From IMG/VR virus record IMGVR_UViG_3300023184_000101, positions 1 to 64,000 of that record: 64,000 nucleotides of DNA; one strand, 5' to 3'. The position numbers and the translations under genes were made by a program. Positions 19,345-27,168 of this stretch are shown here, one piece after another. Numbering within the stretch: position 1 is the first letter of the stretch; each line of letters starts with the position of its first letter. The notes below the pieces were generated by a model. That model worked only from the letters and a program-made list of their open reading frames with translations, was not told the DNA's origin and did not search any database. The stretch is from a virus.

Positions 19345-19502
19345 CCCTCACCATAGATATCTTTCTTTTCCTTACACTTTTCCATAATTAAATTTTCAAC
19401 AAATTTGTAAATCTTAATTCCACGTTTATCACAGTATTTTTTTAATACCTCGTGTGATTCAGGTGATATCTTTAAGTTCTTTATTTCTTTCTTTGTTTTC
19501 AT
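19341..19502 (-). CDS. Small ribbon-helix-helix-like protein
   Basis: This 53-residue reading frame on the minus strand runs from ATG at 19502-19500 to a TAA that overlaps the stop of the gp15-like gene. It begins MKTKKEIKNLKIS, followed by PESHEVLKKYCDKRG and KIYKFVENLIMEKCKEK. A short strand followed by two amphipathic helices is the pattern of Arc/CopG/MetJ-type DNA-binding proteins. It is the only minus-strand gene between 17737 and the end of the window. It could repress the sheath operon whose leader lies just beside it. The gene is short, so function and reality rest on coding-like composition and fold pattern only. Confidence 0.55.
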   Translation of the reverse strand: MKTKKEIKNLKISPESHEVLKKYCDKRGIKIYKFVENLIMEKCKEKKDIYGEG

Positions 19503-19581
19503 AGGTAGAAAAAAGGCAGAATAAAATCATACCGTTTACAAATACATATCTAAAAGTCAAGTTTTTTGTGTTAGTAATGAA

Positions 19582-19590
19582 TATTTATCA
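19582..19590 (+). promoter_or_regulatory. TATTTATCA motif before tail sheath
   Basis: The motif is 41 nt before the sheath ATG in a 120-nt AT-rich gap (19503-19622). The leader to the ATG is almost free of G. Confidence 0.5.
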
Positions 19591-19622
19591 TTAAAATAAA
19601 TCTGCAATAGAATTAATTAATA

Positions 19623-22600
19623 ATGGCAACAGCACAAGCAAACAAAAAGGTGTACGTTTCACCTGGTGTATACACTTCTGAAACGGACTTATCGTTCGTA
19701 GCCCAAAGCGTGGGTGTTACGACTTTAGGGGTAGTTGGGGAAACATTGAAAGGTCCCGCTTTCGAACCGATTTTTATAACTAACTATGATGAGTTCCAAG
19801 CCTATTTCGGTGGTACAGAACCAGTGAAATTCGTGAACACACAAATCCCCAAGTATGAAGCTGCGTATATCGCAAAATCTTACTTACAACAATCAAACCA
19901 ATTATTCGTAACAAGAGTATTAGGTTTATCAGGATATGACGCGGGTCCATCTTGGAGTATTACTGTAACTGCGAATGTTGACCCTTTAACTATTGGACTT
20001 ACGTCTTCAGTTGGTGTTCCATTTACCGCATCATTTACAGGTAGTAATTCTGCAAATACTGTAACAGTTAATACTTCGGCGTTACCTGTTTCAATTCAAC
20101 AAGATTATACAACACAATATAGATTAAGTGATGGAAGTACATCAACTTATCAGGCAGACTTTAACACATATCTTAGTGGTATTTGGGATACTTCAGGTTC
20201 TTCGGGTAACACTTCTGTGATTTATGGTTCAATACCTAACGGTGATTGGTATTCGTTGGCAACAACATATCAAAATATTAATAACGTTTTTGGTGTACCA
20301 GGAAATTGTAATATTGAATATAACGATTTAAGTTCGGGTTCTAACGACCCTTGGTATTATGCAACGTTCACAGGTTATACTGGAGATAATTATTCAGGAT
20401 ATTCTTTTGATTATATCGTTAATTCACTATCTTCAGGTGCTACAAGTGATGCGTTTGTTGGAACAATATCTGGTACAATTTATACTTTCTCAGGATTTGC
20501 TTATACTGAATACAACAACATGGTTGTTGCAACATTACGTTCAAGAGGTATTTCTGAATATACAAACAACGTTTCTTCACCAAATCACGGTCCTATCTAT
20601 CAAGTTACTGGTATAACAGATGTAAGTTTGGTAACTGATGGAGCGTATTCAGGTGTAAGTAAAAATCCTTATGGAACATTCATAGTTTCTGGTATTACTA
20701 AAGCTGACTTTAATACAGGACAAAGAACAACTTTCCAACTTGAAACTTCATTAGCTGCTTCATCTTCAAAATACTTAACTAAAGTTTTTGGAGTTGATAA
20801 TTTTGGAAAAGATAGATTTTCTGTACCTTTGTTTGTTGAGGAGTCTTATCAAGCATCATTAAATATTGCTTATCAAAAAGGTTACATTAGAGGATTAAAT
20901 TCTACTTTAATTGAACTTGAAGATGCTAGAAGTGAAAATAACACATCTATTGCATATAGTTTAGAGAAATACCAATCTCCTGAAACACCTTTCTTGGTTT
21001 CTGAATTAAGAGGTAATAAAGTTTACAACTTATTCAAATTCATTTCAATCTCCGATGGAGATGCTGCAAATATGGAGGTTAAAGTTTCAATTGCAAATCT
21101 TTCTTTTAATAATATGTCTTTTGACGTATTAGTTAGAAATTTCTATGATACTGATGCTAATCCAGTGGTTATCGAAAAATTCACTAACTGTAATATGGAC
21201 CCAGCTTCTAACAACTTTATTGGTGTTAAGATTGGTACATCTAACGGTGAATACGCATTACTTTCAAAATATGTTATGGTTGAATTATCACCAACGGCTC
21301 CTATAGATGCAATACCTTGTGGATTCCGTGGGTACACTCAAAGAGAATATGAAAATCTTTCTTCATATCCTTCACCATATATTCAATACAAAACAAAATA
21401 TTTCTACCCAGGTGAAACTATTACAAACCCTCCATTTGGTGGGGCAGCAAATACAACAGAATCTGCGGGGGATATTGTTAGAAGAGCTTATTTAGGTTTC
21501 TCAACTCAATACGGCGTTGATGAATCATTTTTAACTTATAAAGGAAAACAAAATCCATCTAATTGGATTTCAAGTCCTACACAAGAAGCGGCTCCTTGGA
21601 ATGTACAAAGTAAAGGATTCCATATGGACTCAGGTGCTACGGTTGTTACAATTTCAAACACTTATCAAACAAGTGGTGAAACAGCGTTTGAGTGTGGAAC
21701 TGCTGACTTTAGATTTGACCCAGAATCTCAAGAAAACCCTTACTACTTCATTTACGCTAGAAAATATACAGTATGTTTTGCTGGTGGTTTTGATGGTTGG
21801 GATATCTATAGAGAGTGGAGAACTAACGAAGACAGATTCCAATTAGGTGCGTCAGGTTTCTTAGCAGGAGCTTATCCTTCTTCAAGATATCCAAACGCTA
21901 CAGGTGAAGGTTTATTCAAGAGAATTGTTGTACAAAACAATACTCAAGACTTTGGTAACACTGACTACTACGCTTACTTACTTGGTATCCTTACATTCGC
22001 AAATCCTGAATCTACAAATATTAATGTATTTGCAACTGCAAGTATCGATTATATTAACAACTCAAACCTTTGTGAAGACGCTATTAACATGGTTCAATAT
22101 TCAAGAGCTGACTCGGTTTACATCGTAACAACTCCTGACTATAAAATGTATACACCAGACGGAACAAGTCAGTATGACGTTATCTACTCTCAAGAAGCTG
22201 TTGATAACTTAGACAATACAGGAATTGATTCCAACTACACAGCAACTTACTATCCTTGGATTTTAACAAGAGATACAGTTAACAATACACAAATTTACTT
22301 ACCAGCAACTGGTGAGGTTTGTAGAAACTTAGCTCTAACAGATAACATTGCATTCCCTTGGTTCGCATCAGCGGGTTACACAAGAGGTCTTGTAAATTCA
22401 ATCAAAGCTAGACAAAAACTAACTCAAGAAGATAGAGATACATTGTATCAAGGTAGAATTAACCCTATCGCAACTTTCTCTGATGTTGGAACAGTGATTT
22501 GGGGTAACAAAACTTTACAAGTTGCTGACACAGCTCTTAACAGATTAAACGTTAGAAGATTGTTGTTACAAGCTCGTAAGTTGATTTCAGCGGTAGCGGT

Positions 22601-22850
22601 AAGATTATTGTTCGAACAAAACGACCAAATCGTTAGACAACAATTCTTAGACAGTGTTAACCCAATTTTAGATTCTATCAGAAGAGACAGAGGTTTATAC
22701 GATTTCCGTGTAACAGTTTCATCTTCTCCTGAAGACTTAGACAGAAATACACTTACAGGTAAGATTTACTTAAAACCTACGAAGGCTTTAGAATTCATTG
22801 ACATCGAATTCTTCATCACTCCAACAGGAGCTTCGTTTGAAAATATCTAA
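19623..22850 (+). CDS. Contractile tail sheath protein (gp18-like)
   Basis: The N-terminus KKVYVSPGVYTSETDLSFVA and the GGTEPV segment, together with the C-terminal region (IATFSDVGTVIWGNKTLQ, RRLLLQARKLISAVAVRLLFEQN, NTLTGKIYLKP) are diagnostic of myovirus sheath proteins. The C-terminal part polymerises around the tube and contracts to drive injection. At 1075 residues it is far longer than T4 gp18 (659). The extra length lies between about residues 110 and 850, beta-rich and Ser/Thr/Gly-rich, and would be exposed on the outside of the tail. A strong terminator follows. Confidence 0.95.
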   Translation: MATAQANKKVYVSPGVYTSETDLSFVAQSVGVTTLGVVGETLKGPAFEPIFITNYDEFQAYFGGTEPVKFVNTQIPKYEAAYIAKSYLQQSNQLFVTRVLGLSGYDAGPSWSITVTANVDPLTIGLTSSVGVPFTASFTGSNSANTVTVNTSALPVSIQQDYTTQYRLSDGSTSTYQADFNTYLSGIWDTSGSSGNTSVIYGSIPNGDWYSLATTYQNINNVFGVPGNCNIEYNDLSSGSNDPWYYATFTGYTGDNYSGYSFDYIVNSLSSGATSDAFVGTISGTIYTFSGFAYTEYNNMVVATLRSRGISEYTNNVSSPNHGPIYQVTGITDVSLVTDGAYSGVSKNPYGTFIVSGITKADFNTGQRTTFQLETSLAASSSKYLTKVFGVDNFGKDRFSVPLFVEESYQASLNIAYQKGYIRGLNSTLIELEDARSENNTSIAYSLEKYQSPETPFLVSELRGNKVYNLFKFISISDGDAANMEVKVSIANLSFNNMSFDVLVRNFYDTDANPVVIEKFTNCNMDPASNNFIGVKIGTSNGEYALLSKYVMVELSPTAPIDAIPCGFRGYTQREYENLSSYPSPYIQYKTKYFYPGETITNPPFGGAANTTESAGDIVRRAYLGFSTQYGVDESFLTYKGKQNPSNWISSPTQEAAPWNVQSKGFHMDSGATVVTISNTYQTSGETAFECGTADFRFDPESQENPYYFIYARKYTVCFAGGFDGWDIYREWRTNEDRFQLGASGFLAGAYPSSRYPNATGEGLFKRIVVQNNTQDFGNTDYYAYLLGILTFANPESTNINVFATASIDYINNSNLCEDAINMVQYSRADSVYIVTTPDYKMYTPDGTSQYDVIYSQEAVDNLDNTGIDSNYTATYYPWILTRDTVNNTQIYLPATGEVCRNLALTDNIAFPWFASAGYTRGLVNSIKARQKLTQEDRDTLYQGRINPIATFSDVGTVIWGNKTLQVADTALNRLNVRRLLLQARKLISAVAVRLLFEQNDQIVRQQFLDSVNPILDSIRRDRGLYDFRVTVSSSPEDLDRNTLTGKIYLKPTKALEFIDIEFFITPTGASFENI

Positions 22851-22859
22851 TAAAAAAAT

Positions 22860-22882
22860 GGGGGAGTTTATCTCCCCCTTTT
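22860..22882 (+). terminator. Intrinsic terminator after tail sheath
   Basis: GGGGGAG (22860-22866), TTTAT loop, CTCCCCC (22872-22878), then TTTT. The stem is unusually GC-rich for this genome. Confidence 0.85.
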
Positions 22883-22889
22883 AGCCAAT

Positions 22890-23717
22890 ATGAGAAGAAT
22901 AGTAGAGGGATTTAAATCAGAGCATACACCAGATATGAAATATTATGCATTCGATTGGGATGATAATATTGTTCATATGCCGACTAAGATAGTTTTAAAA
23001 ACTGAAGACGGTGATGAGATTGGGATGAGTACTGATGATTTTGCAGAATATAGACACAACATTGGAAAAAAACCATTTAATTATAAGGGTGAAACTGTTG
23101 TTGGTTTTGCTGATGATGCATTTAGAAACTTTAGAACCGATGGTGATAAAGATTTTTTAATCGATGCAATGACCGCTAAAAAAGGTCCCGCGTTTAATGA
23201 CTTTAAAGAGGCTATTAATAACGGTTCAGTTTTTTCTATAATCACTGCGAGAGGTCACAACCCAAATACATTAAAAGAGGCGGTTTATAATTATATCATC
23301 AACGGGTTCGGTGGTATCGATAAAGACCAATTAGTTAAGAATCTTAAAAAATATAGGACGTTTTCTGATGAGGAAGATATGTCTGATGATGATTTAATTA
23401 GGTCATATTTAGAACTTAACAAATATCACCCCGTTTCTTTTGGTAATGACAATAGTGCCGCAAGTCCTGAAGAATTAAAGGTTATGGCTATGGATGAGTT
23501 TGTGGACTATGTTAAAGGATTAGCGGCATCACTTAATAAGAAAGCGTTTCTTAAAAAAGATATAGGTAATAAATTTGTACCAGAGCAACCTAAAATAGGT
23601 TTTTCAGATGATGATTTAAAGAATGTAGAAAAGATAAGTAAACATTTTAAAGATAAACCAGATAATATAGTAAAAACTTATTCTACTGCTGGAGGAATTA
23701 AGAAAGAATATAAATAA
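22890..23717 (+). CDS. HAD-superfamily phosphatase-like protein
   Basis: The motif YAFDWDDN (residues 19-26, D22 and D24) matches HAD motif I, SIITARG (about 115-121) matches motif II, and FGNDNSA (about 183-189) could serve as the acidic motif. These enzymes remove phosphate from small molecules or nucleic acid ends. The first 15 residues (MRRIVEGFKSEHT) precede the fold. It sits between sheath and tube genes, directly after a terminator, an unusual place for an enzyme. It might be a packaged or morphogenesis-linked protein; the substrate is unknown. Confidence 0.7.
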   Translation: MRRIVEGFKSEHTPDMKYYAFDWDDNIVHMPTKIVLKTEDGDEIGMSTDDFAEYRHNIGKKPFNYKGETVVGFADDAFRNFRTDGDKDFLIDAMTAKKGPAFNDFKEAINNGSVFSIITARGHNPNTLKEAVYNYIINGFGGIDKDQLVKNLKKYRTFSDEEDMSDDDLIRSYLELNKYHPVSFGNDNSAASPEELKVMAMDEFVDYVKGLAASLNKKAFLKKDIGNKFVPEQPKIGFSDDDLKNVEKISKHFKDKPDNIVKTYSTAGGIKKEYK

Positions 23718-23769
23718 TGAATATTAATTTTTAACCACAAAGTAAATAGAAATATTTTTGATAAGACTA

Positions 23770-23778
23770 TATTTATAA
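23770..23778 (+). promoter_or_regulatory. TATTTATAA motif before tail tube
   Basis: The motif starts 42 nt before the tube ATG; the leader is nearly pure A and T with A-runs. Confidence 0.5.
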
Positions 23779-23811
23779 GATATAAAATAAAAAAAACAAA
23801 ATTATAATAAC

Positions 23812-24300
23812 ATGGCTGATTTACTAATGAAAATGCCGATTCCTTACGAACCGAAACGTCAAAACCGATTCATCTTGAGGTTTCCTTCAAGCTTAGGAAT
23901 AAATGAGTGGTTCGTAGAAAGTACGAAAAGACCATCCATTAAAATTGCTCCAACAGAGATACAATTTTTAAATACATCAACATACGTTGCAGGTAGATTC
24001 AACTGGGATGAAATGACTGTTAAGTTTAGAGACCCAATTGGTCCTTCAGCTTCTCAAGCTCTTATGGAGTGGGTTCGTTTACATGCAGAATCGGTAACAG
24101 GTCGTATGGGATACGCCGCAGGTTATAAGAAAGACATTGACTTGGAGATGTTAGACCCAACAGGAGTTGTTGTTGAAAAATGGATTCTCTATGGAACCTT
24201 CTTAACAAGTGTGGACTTCGGTTCTTTAGGGTATTCAACAGACGCATTGGCTGATATTACAGCAAGTCTTCGTCCTGACCGTTGTGTGTTAGTGTACTAA
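23812..24300 (+). CDS. Tail tube protein (gp19-like)
   Basis: The 162-residue product is the length of T4 gp19 (163). Family features include PKRQNRFILRFPSSLGINEW, WDEMTVKFRDPIGPSASQ and WILYGTFLTSVDFGSL. It would stack as hexamers inside the sheath to form the DNA conduit. It is followed by a short gap with a TATTTAT motif and a strong terminator, so it seems to be transcribed as a separate, abundant unit. Confidence 0.93.
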   Translation: MADLLMKMPIPYEPKRQNRFILRFPSSLGINEWFVESTKRPSIKIAPTEIQFLNTSTYVAGRFNWDEMTVKFRDPIGPSASQALMEWVRLHAESVTGRMGYAAGYKKDIDLEMLDPTGVVVEKWILYGTFLTSVDFGSLGYSTDALADITASLRPDRCVLVY

Positions 24301-24303
24301 TAC

Positions 24304-24312
24304 TATTTATAA
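24304..24312 (+). promoter_or_regulatory. TATTTATAA motif between tube gene and terminator
   Basis: It begins 3 nt after the tube stop and only about 30 nt before a strong terminator hairpin, so a transcript starting here would be very short unless it reads through. It is 68 nt from the next ATG, the longest spacing seen. Confidence 0.35.
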
Positions 24313-24334
24313 AAAATCAATACATACTATATTT

Positions 24335-24369
24335 AACCGTAAAGACATAAACTTTACGGTTATTTTTTT
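24335..24369 (+). terminator. Intrinsic terminator after tail tube
   Basis: AACCGTAAAG (24335-24344), loop ACATAAA, CTTTACGGTT (24352-24361), then ATTTTTTT. The next ATG (24372) begins right after the T-tract. Confidence 0.88.
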
Positions 24370-24371
24370 AT

Positions 24372-25115
24372 ATGGACAATCAAACATCAAATTACGCACA
24401 ACAAAATTTTACGTTACCTCATGACGTGGTACCTTTACCATCCCAAGGTATTTTTTATAAAAACAAAAAAAAATCTGTTAAGATAGGTTATCTTACGGCT
24501 TCTGATGAAAACATTCTTTTATCTGGAGGTGAAGATATTACAACTAATTTAATTAGGACTAAATTATATGAACCAGATATTAGAGTTGAGGATTTATTAG
24601 AAGGTGACGTTGAAGCAATACTTGTCTTCTTAAGAAACACTTCATTTGGACCTGAAATCACATTAAATGTAACAGACCCTAATACAAGAAAACTGTTTGA
24701 AACAACAGTTATTTTAGACGAACTTTCAATAGTTAATGGACAAGAACCATTAGAAGACGGAACGTTTGTTATCACACTACCAAAATCAGAGGCGACTATT
24801 AAAATAAAACCAATGACTTATGGTGAGATAATGGAGATTAATAAAATGGTGGAGCAATATCCTCAAGGAAGAACGGCACCAAGAGTTACTTGGAGATTAA
24901 ACAAACAAATTGTTGAGGTAAACGGAAATCAAGATAAAGGTGAAATTGCTAAATTTATAGAACAAATGCCAATCATGGATTCCAAATTCGTAAGAAAATT
25001 TATGGACGAAAACGAACCAAGATTAAACATGAATAGAGTAGTAACAACCCCATCAGGAGATAGACTGACAGTTAACGTCGGTTTTGGGGTGGAATTTTTT
25101 CGTCCTTTCTTCTGA
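24372..25115 (+). CDS. Tail assembly chaperone / baseplate hub protein, gp26-like (T4_baseplate, PF12322)
   Basis: The 247-residue protein opens TLPHDVVPLPSQGIFYKNK, the characteristic PLPSxGxxY of PF12322 proteins, followed by the SVKIGYLTASDENIL strand and a helical C-terminal half. In T4-like phages this family is tied to hub and tail assembly and lies before the tape measure gene, as here. The zero-frame product ends GVEFFRPFF. An open +1 frame continues with a second conserved-looking segment (see the 25102-25254 entry). The start directly follows the T-tract of a terminator. Confidence 0.75.
   Translation: MDNQTSNYAQQNFTLPHDVVPLPSQGIFYKNKKKSVKIGYLTASDENILLSGGEDITTNLIRTKLYEPDIRVEDLLEGDVEAILVFLRNTSFGPEITLNVTDPNTRKLFETTVILDELSIVNGQEPLEDGTFVITLPKSEATIKIKPMTYGEIMEINKMVEQYPQGRTAPRVTWRLNKQIVEVNGNQDKGEIAKFIEQMPIMDSKFVRKFMDENEPRLNMNRVVTTPSGDRLTVNVGFGVEFFRPFF
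25095..25101 (+). other. Candidate +1 frameshift site TTT TTT C
   Basis: In the frame of the gp26-like gene the codons are GAA TTT TTT CGT, 12 nt before the TGA stop. A Phe tRNA on TTT could slip forward to TTC, a better codon for its GAA anticodon, and enter the +1 frame. The shift must happen in the 47-nt overlap 25069-25115, since the +1 frame has a TGA at 25066-25068. Another candidate is TTC TGA at 25110-25115. Confidence 0.45.
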
Positions 25116-25254
25116 TTATAGAAAAGGACAACTTGACGAGTTCTATTATTTAAGTACTCTGATGAACATTTCTTACAACGATTTTTTAAATATGCCATTG
25201 TTTATGAGAAAATATCTTTTAGATAAATGGGTTGAAGAACATAAGAAGGACTAA
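25102..25254 (+). CDS. +1-frame extension of the gp26-like tail chaperone
   Basis: The +1 frame codes for about 50 residues, including DYRKGQLDEFYYLSTLMN and YNDFLNMPLFMRKYLLDKW, to a TAA at 25252-25254. The YY...sy.dfl.MP...R..l pattern is like the C-terminal part of tail assembly chaperones found after FF in related phage proteins. It has no upstream ATG in the open frame before 25162, so expression either needs a +1 frameshift (product about 293 residues) or an internal start at 25162 (30 residues). Position just before the tape measure gene is typical of frameshifted tail chaperones. The frameshift itself is inferred. Confidence 0.6.
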   Translation, partial: VLSSDYRKGQLDEFYYLSTLMNISYNDFLNMPLFMRKYLLDKWVEEHKKD

Positions 25255-25271
25255 AAAAATAGTCCTTCTTC
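25244..25271 (+). terminator. Hairpin before tape measure gene (weak terminator or attenuator)
   Basis: AGAAGGACTA (25244-25253) pairs perfectly with TAGTCCTTCT (25260-25269) over an AAAAAA loop. It includes the stop of the chaperone extension and is followed by a T-poor tail that merges into the TATTTATAA motif at 25272, so termination is uncertain. Confidence 0.5.
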
Positions 25272-25280
25272 TATTTATAA
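25272..25280 (+). promoter_or_regulatory. TATTTATAA motif before tape measure
   Basis: Spacing of 21 nt to the ATG at 25293; the leader is GAAAAACACTTA. It abuts the preceding hairpin. Confidence 0.5.
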
Positions 25281-25292
25281 GAAAAACACTTA

Positions 25293-27119
25293 ATGGCAGA
25301 CAAAAAAGAAACTTTAGACGAATTTAATGAAGGACTTGGTAAAGCGATATCTTTTGGTTCTGACGAATGGGTAGGGGCTATTGACCAAATGACTATGGCA
25401 GGTAATGAACTTACTAAAGCCTTTTCACAATCTCGTGCCAGAGTAAGTGAGATGATGACTGCTGTGAACGAAGCGGCACCAAGAATGAGAAGACTTGGAG
25501 CTGATTTTGAACAGACAATGGCAACAATGCAAGAAATTGCTAAAGCTACAGGTAAAAACACATTAGCATCGGCCGATAGTGTTGCTAAATTATATGCAAC
25601 ATCTCAAGTCCTTGAACAAAGCACCGAAAGTATTGTTAAAAACTTTGAAGGGGCAGGAATTCAATTTGGTGTTGTTGGAGGTCAATTAGAAGAGGCGACA
25701 AACACTGTAAGAGATTTAGGGTTAAACGCCAAAGAAGTGATGGGACAAGTTGTCCAAAACGCATCTGCACTTAATAAATTTAATTTTGATGGTGGTGTTC
25801 AGGGATTGACTAAAATGGCGGCAAGAGCGGCCCAACTTAAGATGGATATGGGTCAAGCACTTGATTTTGCTGATAGAATGATGGACCCTGAAAGTGCAAT
25901 TAACATGGCATCGGCATTTCAAAGACTTGGAGTTTCAGCGGGAAGTCTTGTTGACCCATTTGCATTAATGAATCAATCAATTAATGACCCAGGAGCACTA
26001 CAAGAAAGTTTAGCAAAAGTAGGTAAACAATTTACTTATTTTGACGAAAAAACAAAATCATTTAGAATTAATCCTCAAGGTATCTTAACCTTGAAAGAAA
26101 TGGAAAAAGAGGCTGGATTGGCCAGTGGTACACTATCAAAAGCCGCTTTAGCATCTTCCGAATTAGATAAGAGACTTTCAAACATAAGTCCTAGTATTAC
26201 TTTTAAAGATGAATCAGACAAACAATTCTTAAGTAATTTATCTGAAATGGATTCGTCTGGTAACTATGTCGTTAAGATTAGTGACCAAGAAACTAAAAAA
26301 CTTAGTGACGTAACTCAAGATGAATTTGATAAATTAATCAAAGAACAGAAGAATCAGCCAAAGTCAATGGAAGAAATTGCCAGAGCTAGTATGAAAACAA
26401 GTGATGTTATTAAAAATGACGTTACGGCAATTAAAGAAGCTATTACAAGAGGAGCAGCAGGAACAACATTCGTTAAAGATAATCTTGAAGCGTCTAGAAA
26501 AATACTCACAATACCATCAGGGATTTTATCGGACAAAGCTGGAAAAACAGAAATTTATAACAAACAGTTTGAAACACTTAGTAATTCAATTAGAGATGCT
26601 GCAAAAGAGTTGGTTAAAACAAATGGTAAATCAATGGGTGAGGTTTTAAAAGATTTGGGTGGTAAATTTGGAAAACAAGGGGAAGATGTTAAAAAATTTG
26701 TTGAACAATTTAGTACATCAGTTTATAAAGAGTTTAAAGGAAAAGATTTAAGATTTAGGTCTTCTGAAGCTGGTGACATAGCACAAAGTGCAAAAGATGC
26801 GTTTCAAAATTATGTTGATAAAACAAATTTTGGTAAAAAAGCGGCAGAACAAAGTGGAACATCGGTACCAACAGCCAAATCAAAATCATTATTCTTAAGT
26901 GGAACAGATGCATTCACTAGTAAAGAAAATCAAAATCAAACATTAACATCTACAGTAACTAAAACTGTTGATTATAGTGGTACTGTTGTGTTTAAGGTAG
27001 ACGCCCCTCCAGGTATTAGCAAAGAATATTTAGAACGATTCTTGAACGAAGAAAAATTCAAAGAAATGATTTACAAATATGTTGACGAAAAAAACAAACA
27101 ACTCCAAAAGACAAAGTAA
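25293..27119 (+). CDS. Tail tape measure protein (gp29 position)
   Basis: The 608-residue protein is strongly helical with Ala-, Gln- and Lys-rich segments such as ADFEQTMATMQEIAKATGK and MAARAAQLKMDMGQALDFAD, typical of tape measure proteins. It follows the tube gene and the chaperone, the standard order. Its length is near T4 gp29 (590), so the tail should be about T4 length by the usual residue-to-length relation. No lysozyme or peptidase motif was seen. The C-terminal 60 residues (VVFKVDAPPGISKEYLERF) look like a separate small domain that could bind the hub. Confidence 0.75.
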   Translation: MADKKETLDEFNEGLGKAISFGSDEWVGAIDQMTMAGNELTKAFSQSRARVSEMMTAVNEAAPRMRRLGADFEQTMATMQEIAKATGKNTLASADSVAKLYATSQVLEQSTESIVKNFEGAGIQFGVVGGQLEEATNTVRDLGLNAKEVMGQVVQNASALNKFNFDGGVQGLTKMAARAAQLKMDMGQALDFADRMMDPESAINMASAFQRLGVSAGSLVDPFALMNQSINDPGALQESLAKVGKQFTYFDEKTKSFRINPQGILTLKEMEKEAGLASGTLSKAALASSELDKRLSNISPSITFKDESDKQFLSNLSEMDSSGNYVVKISDQETKKLSDVTQDEFDKLIKEQKNQPKSMEEIARASMKTSDVIKNDVTAIKEAITRGAAGTTFVKDNLEASRKILTIPSGILSDKAGKTEIYNKQFETLSNSIRDAAKELVKTNGKSMGEVLKDLGGKFGKQGEDVKKFVEQFSTSVYKEFKGKDLRFRSSEAGDIAQSAKDAFQNYVDKTNFGKKAAEQSGTSVPTAKSKSLFLSGTDAFTSKENQNQTLTSTVTKTVDYSGTVVFKVDAPPGISKEYLERFLNEEKFKEMIYKYVDEKNKQLQKTK

Positions 27120-27147
27120 TTCATCATCAGAAAAATACCAATTAACC

Positions 27148-27156
27148 TATTTATAA
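27148..27156 (+). promoter_or_regulatory. TATTTATAA motif before 1682-residue baseplate gene
   Basis: Spacing of 21 nt to the ATG at 27169, with sequence TATTTATAATAAAAG nearly identical to the site at 39895. Confidence 0.5.
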
Positions 27157-27168
27157 TAAAAGTATTGA

